Shown: piece after piece, positions 1 to 4,935 of the stretch
How positions within the stretch are numbered: the first letter of the stretch is position 1
Layout: each line of letters starts with the position of its first letter
Source of the DNA: UBA6901 sp964355495
GTDB lineage: Bacteria > Pseudomonadota > Gammaproteobacteria > Acidiferrobacterales > UBA6901
Direction: 5' to 3'
Length of the DNA stretch: 5,810 nt
NCBI GenBank assembly: GCA_964355495.1
Contig: CAYHES010000165.1
Coordinates: 1 to 5,810, forward strand
The notes under the pieces: model-generated
Database searches by the model: none
What the model saw: only the letters and a program-made list of their open reading frames with translations
What the model was told of the DNA's origin: nothing
Position numbers and translations under genes: made by a program

Positions 1-22
1 TGCTCCTGCGTTTCCAGTACTT

Positions 23-56
23 CCGCCATCCATGGCGGTCGCGCCGGAATGACGAT
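23..56. repeat. Short palindromic intergenic repeat (REP-like), possibly truncated
   Basis: CCGCCAT (23-29) and ATGGCGG (32-38) form a perfect 7-bp inverted repeat. It is followed by CGCCGGAATGACG (44-56), which resembles the ends of dispersed proteobacterial intergenic repeats of the GTCATTCCGGCG type. Only one copy is in the window, so calling it a repeat family member is an inference from resemblance. Confidence 0.35.
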
Positions 57-172
57 GCAGACAGTGGTCGCGAACCGTATGGCGTGGCTATGGTAGTCCG
101 CGCCTTTTCGCTGTGTCCACCCGAATCGTATTAACCCCGTTTCGCCCGACACTGCGTTTACAAGCTGCGAAC

Positions 173-189
173 GGCCGGAAAATCCGGCC
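173..189 (+). other. Leader hairpin upstream of the VWA gene
   Basis: GGCCGGA (173-179), a 3-base AAA loop and TCCGGCC (183-189) form a perfect 7-bp stem ending 27 bases before the ATG and 15 bases before the Shine-Dalgarno sequence. It does not hide the ribosome binding site. It has no T-tract, so it is not a standard terminator. It could be an mRNA-stabilising leader structure or the end of an upstream repeat. Confidence 0.4.
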
Positions 190-204
190 ATCGGCCAATA
201 CAAG

Positions 205-210
205 AAGGAG
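205..210 (+). promoter_or_regulatory. Ribosome binding site of the VWA lipoprotein gene
   Basis: AAGGAG lies 6 bases upstream of the ATG at 217. It is a near-consensus Shine-Dalgarno sequence and fixes the start codon, which also places a signal peptide exactly at the N-terminus. Confidence 0.85.
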
Positions 211-216
211 AACAAC

Positions 217-1941
217 ATGATCGCATTCGGCAATCTGAAACAGAGCGCGCTGCTGACGCTCGCATTCATCTGGCTCACGGCCTGCACCTCCAGCGGTCCG
301 GCGCTGAACCCGCCGCCGGAAACACTGTCGCGCACCGCCGTCAGTCCGCCGCCCGCGCGTGCGGATGAGCTGCGCGCACGTGATGCGCTGAGCAAACACA
401 AGCTGGAGGAATCCGGCCGTATTGCACACGAGCTGAAGAGCGCCGCCGCACCATCTGCGATCGGCGTCATGGGTGTGCCGCACGATTTGCGCTACCCGAG
501 CGAACCGCTGAACCGCGAGAACTATGCGCACTTCGACGACAGCCCGGTAAAGCGCGCGGCCGAACAGCCGGTTTCGACTTTCAGCATCGACGTGGACACG
601 GGCGCCTATGCGAACGTGCGCCGCTTTCTCAATCAAGGCAGCCTGCCGGTGCAGGACGCGGTGCGGGTCGAGGAGATGATCAATTATTTCTCCTACGACT
701 ATCCGCTGCCCAAGGACAAGAGCCGGCCATTCTCGGTGACCACCGAAATTGCACCGACGCCGTGGAATAAGGACAGCGTTCTGCTGCGTGTCGGCCTCAA
801 AGGCTATGACATCGCCGCGCAGAAACTGCCGCCGGCGAATCTGGTGTTCCTGGTGGATGTGTCCGGCTCGATGATGTCGCCCGACAAGCTGCCGCTGCTC
901 AAGTCCGGATTGAAGCTGCTGGTGCAGAACCTGCGCGCCCAGGACCGGGTGTCACTCGTGGTGTACGCCGGCAACACCGGCGTGGTGCTGGAACCGACGC
1001 CCGGCGACCAGAAGGGCCGGATTCTCACCGCACTCGAAGGCCTGACCGCCGGTGGTTCAACCAACGGTGGCGCCGGCATCAAGCTCGCTTACGCCATGGC
1101 CGAGCAGGGCTTCATCAAGAACGGCATCAACCGCGTGCTGCTCGCCACCGACGGCGACTTCAACGTCGGCACGGTGAGCTTCGAGGCGCTCAAGAACATG
1201 GTGGAAGAGAAACGCAAAACCGGCGTGTCGCTCACCACCCTCGGCTTCGGCACCGGCAACTACAACGACCGGCTGATGGAACAACTGGCCGACGCCGGCA
1301 ACGGCAACTACGCCTACATCGACACGCTCAACGAGGCGAACAAGGTGCTGGTGAGTGAAATGAGTTCCACGCTCCAGACCATCGCCAAGGACGTGAAGAT
1401 CCAGATCGAGTTCAACCCGGCGGTGGTCGCCGAGTACCGGCTGATCGGCTACGAGAACCGCGCGCTCAAGCGCGAGGACTTCAACAACGACAAGATCGAC
1501 GCCGGCGACATCGGCGCCGGGCATACCGTTACCGCGCTGTACGAGATCGTACTCAGTGGCGGCAAGGGTGCGCGCATCGAGCCGCTGCGCTACGGCAAGG
1601 AAACCGTTGCAGCCGGCAGCAAGGACGAGATCGCGCTGCTGCGCCTGCGCTACAAGCTGCCGGACAGCGACAACAGCAAACTGATCGAGCAAGCACTCAA
1701 GACCGCCGACATCCAGCGCGATGCGGGCAAGACCTCAGCCGACTTCCGCTTCAGCGCCGCGGTTGCCGCCTTCGGCCAGTTGCTGCGTGGCGGCAAGTAC
1801 ATCGGTGACTTCGGCTACGACGACGTGGCCAAACTTGCCCAGGGCGCGCGCGGCCAGGACGGCTTCGGCTATCGCGGGGAATTTCTGACGCTGGTGAATC
1901 TGGCGAAGTCGTTGGATAGCAGCAGGCCGGTACTACGCTGA
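217..1941 (+). CDS. VWA-domain lipoprotein, YfbK family
   Basis: A 574-residue protein likely anchored by lipid at the outer membrane. Residues 1-22 are a lipoprotein signal peptide with lipobox LTAC; Cys23 would be lipidated, and Thr at +2 (not Asp) favours outer-membrane sorting. Residues about 24-90 are a Pro/Ala-rich linker. Residues about 93-190 match the conserved region preceding the VWA domain in this family (FSIDVDTGAYANVRRFL). Residues about 207-380 are the VWA domain with a complete metal-ion-dependent adhesion site: DVSGS at 214-218, Thr282 and Asp312. Residues about 385-570 match the family's C-terminal DUF3520-type domain. Length is typical of YfbK-like proteins. VWA domains usually bind protein partners through a divalent metal; the partner and process are not known from this sequence. 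A strong ribosome binding site supports the start. The gene appears monocistronic and converges on the c-di-GMP gene to its right. Confidence 0.93.
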   Translation: MIAFGNLKQSALLTLAFIWLTACTSSGPALNPPPETLSRTAVSPPPARADELRARDALSKHKLEESGRIAHELKSAAAPSAIGVMGVPHDLRYPSEPLNRENYAHFDDSPVKRAAEQPVSTFSIDVDTGAYANVRRFLNQGSLPVQDAVRVEEMINYFSYDYPLPKDKSRPFSVTTEIAPTPWNKDSVLLRVGLKGYDIAAQKLPPANLVFLVDVSGSMMSPDKLPLLKSGLKLLVQNLRAQDRVSLVVYAGNTGVVLEPTPGDQKGRILTALEGLTAGGSTNGGAGIKLAYAMAEQGFIKNGINRVLLATDGDFNVGTVSFEALKNMVEEKRKTGVSLTTLGFGTGNYNDRLMEQLADAGNGNYAYIDTLNEANKVLVSEMSSTLQTIAKDVKIQIEFNPAVVAEYRLIGYENRALKREDFNNDKIDAGDIGAGHTVTALYEIVLSGGKGARIEPLRYGKETVAAGSKDEIALLRLRYKLPDSDNSKLIEQALKTADIQRDAGKTSADFRFSAAVAAFGQLLRGGKYIGDFGYDDVAKLAQGARGQDGFGYRGEFLTLVNLAKSLDSSRPVLR

Positions 1942-2015
1942 GGCCCGGCATGCCGGCCGCGCCTTGTCCGGGGCAACTTATCCAATCACCGCTGTAACGG
2001 CCGCCACCTGCACCA
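1942..2015. other. Convergent intergenic gap with a perfect palindrome
   Basis: These 74 bases separate two converging genes. CCGGCATGCCGG at 1945-1956 is a perfect 12-base palindrome four bases after the VWA stop codon. As RNA it would give only about 6 bp with a bulge and no following U-tract, so it is at best a weak terminator. A second small inverted repeat (CAGCCG 2017-2022, CGGCTG 2029-2034) overlaps the 3' end of the GGDEF-EAL gene. No convincing intrinsic terminator is visible for either gene. Confidence 0.4.
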
Positions 2016-3929
2016 TCAGCCGGAATAGCGGCTGTTGTGGCGCGCACCGGGGCGGTCGATGGGCAGCAGACTCGGCGCGGTCGTGAGCCACTGGCGCAGC
2101 GCGCTGGCCGGCAACGGCTTGCTGAAGTAGTAGCCCTGCGCGATGTCGCACTCCAGCTCGGCCAGTGCGTCCAGGATCTTCTTGCTTTCCACGCCCTCGG
2201 CCACGACGCGGCGGTTCATGTTGTGCGCGAGATCGATGATCGACTGCACGATCATCGCATCGTTGGCGTCGCGCAACATGTTGAGGACGAAGGAGCGGTC
2301 GATCTTGACCTCGTCCAGCGGCAGCCGCTTGAGCTGGGCGAGCGAGGTGTATCCGGTGCCGAAGTCGTCGATCGACAAACGCGTGCCCATGGCGTCCAGC
2401 TCGGTCAGCACCTGCGTGGCACGCACGGGATCGCTCATGATGGCGGTCTCGGTGATTTCGAGTACAAGCTGGTCGGCGCCCACGGCGTGGCGTTCCAGCA
2501 CGGCGGCCACTTGCGCCGGCAACTGCGGATCCTGGATCACGCGCGCGGACAGATTGACGGCGACCGACAGCGACATGCCCGCGGCGTTCCACTCGGCGCA
2601 CTGGCGCAACGCCTCGTTCAGAATCCAATCGGTCAGCGGCTTGACGATCCCGGTCTGCTCGGCCTGCGCGATAAAGCTGTCGGGCGGGACCATGCCGTGG
2701 CGCGGATGTTGCCAGCGCAACAGCGCCTCCACTCCCACGACCTGTTGCGTGCGGACGTCGATCTTGGGCTGGTAGTGCAACGACACCTCGTTGCGCTCGG
2801 TCGCATGGCGCAGATCGCTCATCAGGGTGAGGCGCACCAGGCTGTTTGGATCCTGTCCCGCGTCGTAGAGCGCGAGGCGCACGCCCCGATTCTTCGCCTG
2901 GTACATGGCGACATCGGCGTGGCTGATGAGCTCGGCGACGTTCTTGCTGTCGTCCGGGTAGACGGCAATTCCCAGACTCGCCTCCACCACCAGGCTCATC
3001 CCCTCGATCACAAACGGTTCGGCGATGGCATGCAGCACCTTATTCACGACCTGACTGGTGTGCGAGCCGTCGGCCAGCGGCAGGAGCAGCGCGAACTCAT
3101 CGCCGCCCAAGCGCGCCACCGTGTCCGAGCCCCACAGCACCTTGCGCAGGCGTTCGCCGATCGCCTGCAACAACTGGTCGCCGACATGATGCCCGAGCGT
3201 GTCGTTGATTTCCTTGAAACGGTCCAGGTCCATCATCACCAGCGACAGCGAGCGGTCACTGGCGTCCGCGGACTGCACGGCCTGGGCGAGGCGTTCGTGC
3301 AGCAGCGCGCGATTCGGCAGACCGGTGAGACCGTCATGAGTCGCCTGATGCTGGAGTGCGGCGGTCTGCGCGTCCAGGCGGCGCGACACCATGGTCGTCA
3401 TGATCAACGCCACCCAGACCGCCACCCAGACCACGATCAACCCGGCGACGACCAGGCGCGACGCCAGCCGGCTGAGGCCGCTGTGCACCGTGTCCTCGGC
3501 GCGCGCGACGAACAGGAGACGATACGCGCTGTTGGGCAACGGCGAGATCGACCAGACATAGCGCTGACCGCCGCTCGCGAGGCTGCCGGCGGTCTGCTTC
3601 TGTGCCAGGATTTCAGCGAGCGGCCATGCGCGCTCGGCGGCGGGCGCCGTCCCGGCGCTGGCGAGGCGACCGTCCGCGTCAATGAGGGCAACCGTCTGCT
3701 CGCCATGAGACAGGTTTGTCGCGAGCGCGGCGCGCGCGCTGTTGGCAAGATCCTGCCGCGATCCGGCGGCCAACAGGCCGCTGCTCAAACGGCTGGCGTC
3801 CGTCAGGGTCGCCTGGACGGCGTCAACCGCGGAATCGCTGGCCATCTCGTAGGCGTTGAAGCCAAACACCACCAGCGCCATCAGGACGACGGCGATGAAA
3901 TTGACCAACAACCGGTGTTTGATCTGCAC
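2016..3929 (-). CDS. Membrane-bound GGDEF-EAL c-di-GMP turnover protein
   Basis: A 637-residue inner-membrane protein. Transmembrane helix 1 is residues about 8-26. A periplasmic segment of about 125 residues follows, with a Cache/PAS-like look (ALIDADGRLAS near 81-91, YVWSISPLPNSAYRLLF at 124-140). Helix 2 is about 157-180, then a short linker without a recognisable HAMP domain. The GGDEF domain is about 190-350, with an intact RLGGDEF (GGDEF at 275-279). The position of the RxxD inhibitory site reads WGSD, so product inhibition is probably lost. The EAL domain is about 368-615, with EALLRW (Glu401), NLS (Asn459), EITET (Glu491), DDFGTGY (521-527), KIDRSF (Lys542), EGVE (Glu578) and QGYYFSKP. 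These are the residues expected of an active c-di-GMP phosphodiesterase. Both catalytic sets look intact; the net direction cannot be read from sequence. The start is GTG, the first possible start after the upstream TGA, with a poor Shine-Dalgarno sequence, suggesting translational coupling. Confidence 0.94.
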   Translation of the reverse strand: MQIKHRLLVNFIAVVLMALVVFGFNAYEMASDSAVDAVQATLTDASRLSSGLLAAGSRQDLANSARAALATNLSHGEQTVALIDADGRLASAGTAPAAERAWPLAEILAQKQTAGSLASGGQRYVWSISPLPNSAYRLLFVARAEDTVHSGLSRLASRLVVAGLIVVWVAVWVALIMTTMVSRRLDAQTAALQHQATHDGLTGLPNRALLHERLAQAVQSADASDRSLSLVMMDLDRFKEINDTLGHHVGDQLLQAIGERLRKVLWGSDTVARLGGDEFALLLPLADGSHTSQVVNKVLHAIAEPFVIEGMSLVVEASLGIAVYPDDSKNVAELISHADVAMYQAKNRGVRLALYDAGQDPNSLVRLTLMSDLRHATERNEVSLHYQPKIDVRTQQVVGVEALLRWQHPRHGMVPPDSFIAQAEQTGIVKPLTDWILNEALRQCAEWNAAGMSLSVAVNLSARVIQDPQLPAQVAAVLERHAVGADQLVLEITETAIMSDPVRATQVLTELDAMGTRLSIDDFGTGYTSLAQLKRLPLDEVKIDRSFVLNMLRDANDAMIVQSIIDLAHNMNRRVVAEGVESKKILDALAELECDIAQGYYFSKPLPASALRQWLTTAPSLLPIDRPGARHNSRYSG

Positions 3930-3941
3930 GGCAACCGCGGA

Positions 3942-4181
3942 TCAGCGCACCGCGTCCGTCTTGCGCGTGCAGGTGCTGAAACCAACGAACCTATACAGCG
4001 GACAGTAGCCGATGATCGCCGCGAGCAGATTGACGACGCCCATGCCCCCAAGAATCAGCGCGGCGGCACGATCGGTAATGAAATAGCTGCTGAGCAGTCC
4101 AAAATAGATCATCAGCAGGCTGAAGCCGATCCGCAGGACGCGATCGGTGCTGCCCATATTGCGCACGAATTTGTATTTCAC
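3942..4181 (-). CDS. DUF2892 (YgaP-type transmembrane) small membrane protein
   Basis: A 79-residue protein with the DUF2892 pattern: an N-terminal NMGSTDRVLRIG motif (residues 8-19), a first hydrophobic helix (about 18-35), a second (about 39-57), then CPLY and a STC motif (Cys60, Cys71). The CPLY...NTC-type ending is characteristic of the family, found alone or fused to rhodanese domains such as YgaP. I chose GTG at 4181 because it is preceded by AGAGAGGGGGG and gives the normal family N-terminus. An ATG at 4256 would add 25 residues without family resemblance or an obvious ribosome binding site. It lies 12 bases upstream of the GGDEF-EAL gene, in the same frame, so the two are likely cotranscribed. 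Its molecular function is not known; the two cysteines could be redox-active, which is an inference. Confidence 0.85.
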   Translation of the reverse strand: MKYKFVRNMGSTDRVLRIGFSLLMIYFGLLSSYFITDRAAALILGGMGVVNLLAAIIGYCPLYRFVGFSTCTRKTDAVR

Positions 4182-4195
4182 GAATCCCCCCTCTC
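4182..4195 (-). promoter_or_regulatory. Ribosome binding site deciding the GTG start of the DUF2892 gene
   Basis: On the minus strand AGAGAGGGGGG precedes ATTC and then GTG at 4181. This purine-rich run is the only good Shine-Dalgarno candidate near the family-consistent N-terminus, and it lies inside the longer ATG-initiated reading frame, arguing for the shorter protein. Confidence 0.6.
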
Positions 4196-4481
4196 TGGTA
4201 TCGCAGGAAATGACAACCATCCCTGGCCCTAGTACCGGTACCGGGTTCCGCGCCATTCCCGGCGCAAACCCCGTTTTTCAAGCGTAGCTGCGGCGGTACG
4301 CAACGCCATACCCGCCGGCGCAAAAAAGCCGGGGTGCGCAACATAAACGATCATGCTTGGGGCCATTCAAGTCCTACTAAATCGGTCGGTATTGCAAAAG
4401 CCTGACGTACTCCCGCTTCGGTCCAGGCAGGCCACACAGCGCAGAGCGAATTGCGCCGGATGTTTTCTTTGGGCGAGCGGC

Positions 4482-4507
4482 GGGTTCCGGCGCTACGCGC
4501 CGAACCC
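4482..4507. repeat. GC-rich hairpin beside the tandem repeats
   Basis: GGGTT, one unpaired C, CGGCGC (4488-4493), loop TAC, GCGCCG (4497-4502) and AACCC form an 11-bp stem with a single bulge. It ends 11 bases before the first repeat unit and may be part of the same dispersed repeat landscape. No T-tract follows on the + strand, so it is not called a terminator. Confidence 0.55.
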
Positions 4508-4518
4508 TCTCTACTTAA

Positions 4519-4684
4519 CTGAGGAAAACGGTAAATAGTGCGCACCCCGACAAACCTTGGGTTCCTTCTCCCTGCGGGAGAAGGACAGGATGAGGGCCGT
4601 TGTTGCGCTGCTTGGCCCTCACCCCGGCCCTCTCCCGCGGGGAGAGGGAGGAAAGCACCACGCACTATTTAGCGACCGGATCAG
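4519..4684. repeat. MITE-like repeat unit 1 (166 bases) with imperfect terminal inverted repeats
   Basis: The left end (4519-4542) and right end (4661-4684) are inverted repeats matching at 17 of 24 positions, including 11 consecutive ones (TAAATAGTGCG / CGCACTATTTA) and the outermost CTGA/TCAG. The unit is flanked by TAA on both sides (4516-4518, 4685-4687), a possible 3-base target duplication. The left 61 bases including the TAA (4516-4576) match 4685-4745 at 56 of 61 positions. The centre carries two strong hairpins. No coding capacity is evident, consistent with a non-autonomous element. The boundaries are inferred from the shared ends only. Confidence 0.6.
4564..4648. repeat. Paired palindromes (BIME/REP-like) in the centre of repeat unit 1
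   Basis: Hairpin A is CCTTCTCCC/GGGAGAAGG (4564-4572 and 4576-4584). Hairpin B is CCCTCTCCC/GGGAGAGGG (4628-4636 and 4640-4648). Each has a perfect 9-bp stem with a 3-base loop. The two 35-base arms (4564-4598 and 4614-4648) are also inverted copies of each other with about 6 mismatches, around a 15-base spacer. The CCCTCTCCC...GGGAGAGGG motif is widely dispersed between genes in many Beta- and Gammaproteobacteria. Confidence 0.7.
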
Positions 4685-4687
4685 TAA

Positions 4688-4819
4688 CTGAGGAAAACGG
4701 TAAATAGTGCGCACCCCGGCATGCCTTGAGTCCCTTCTCCCTGCGAGCCAATGCACGCCTGGACGCGCACTTGTTCACTTAGGGAGAAAAGCGGCACGCA
4801 CTATTGGTGACCGGATCAG
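4688..4819. repeat. MITE-like repeat unit 2 (132 bases), same ends and a different centre
   Basis: The left end repeats that of unit 1 exactly for its first 31 bases (4688-4718) and nearly so to 4745. The right end (CACGCACTATT 4795-4805 and GACCGGATCAG 4809-4819) repeats 4659-4684 of unit 1 with a short 3- versus 4-base difference. The double palindrome is absent: only TTCTCCCT (4735-4742) and AGGGAGAA (4781-4788) remain as an inverted pair around 38 unrelated bases. It is flanked by TAA on the left and GAA on the right. It looks like a divergent or rearranged copy of the same element. Confidence 0.6.
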
Positions 4820-4888
4820 GAATTAAAGAACCGCGGCCATAAGGCCGTTTCCAAGGCCCGCACCCATCCCGCCCGCAAGGGGCAGGCT

Positions 4889-4917
4889 CAAGAAAAAGGC
4901 CCGGTTTCCCGGGCCTG
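4889..4917 (-). terminator. Rho-independent terminator of the adenylate kinase gene
   Basis: Read on the minus strand, AGGCCCGG, loop GAAA and CCGGGCCT (plus-strand positions 4897-4916) form a perfect 8-bp GC-rich stem closed by a GNRA-type tetraloop, followed by TTTTTCTT. It begins about 20 bases after the TAG stop at 4936-4938. All parts of an intrinsic terminator are present, separating adk from the downstream minus-strand unit. Confidence 0.9.
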
Positions 4918-4935
4918 AGTGTTACAGCATAGATA

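Larger units (their letters stand above)
1..216. other. Intergenic leader region upstream of the VWA lipoprotein gene
   Basis: No convincing gene lies here. It holds a short palindrome near the left edge, a GGCCGGA/TCCGGCC hairpin at 173-189 and a strong ribosome binding site at 205-210. A possible -10-like TATTAA at 129-134 has no good -35 partner, so I do not call a promoter. The gene to the left is outside the window. Confidence 0.5.
4182..4935. other. 754-base non-coding region rich in repeats and hairpins
   Basis: No reading frame here looks like a real gene. From left to right it holds the ribosome binding site of the DUF2892 gene, a 10-base palindrome GTACCGGTAC (4232-4241), a GC-rich hairpin (4482-4507), two tandem repeat units (4519-4684 and 4688-4819), a small CGGCC/GGCCG hairpin (4834-4847) and the terminator of the adenylate kinase gene (4889-4917). 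The promoter of the DUF2892/GGDEF-EAL unit must lie in its left part, but I see no convincing -35/-10 pair. Positions 4350-4480 show no structure that I can name. Confidence 0.6.

Noticed and set aside
129..134. TATTAA as a -10 box for the VWA gene
   Set aside because: The sequence 17 bases upstream matches the -35 consensus at only two of six positions, which is too weak to call.
88..636. A 182-codon minus-strand frame at the left end
   Set aside because: Arg-rich composition with no recognisable domain. It overlaps the signal peptide and N-terminal region of the well-supported VWA gene.
1057..1692. A 211-codon minus-strand frame within the VWA gene
   Set aside because: No recognisable domain, and it lies wholly opposite a conserved domain with an intact metal-binding site.
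2037..4232. A 731-codon open frame on the + strand, opposite the GGDEF-EAL and DUF2892 genes
   Set aside because: Its product is rich in His, Arg, Gln and Ala with no domain resemblance, while the opposite strand encodes two well-recognised families with intact motifs. Long antisense frames are common in high-GC genes.
4353..4538. A 61-codon + strand frame before and into repeat unit 1
   Set aside because: No clear ribosome binding site or family resemblance. It runs through the hairpin and into the repeat end, so it is probably repeat-derived sequence open by chance.
4351..4665. A 104-codon minus-strand frame spanning the repeats
   Set aside because: It reads through the double palindrome and repeat ends. 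Composition follows the repeats and no domain is recognised.
4519..4819. CRISPR array
   Set aside because: Only two units of unequal length, with imperfect 61-base similarity and inverted ends. There is no regular short repeat-spacer pattern and no cas gene in view.
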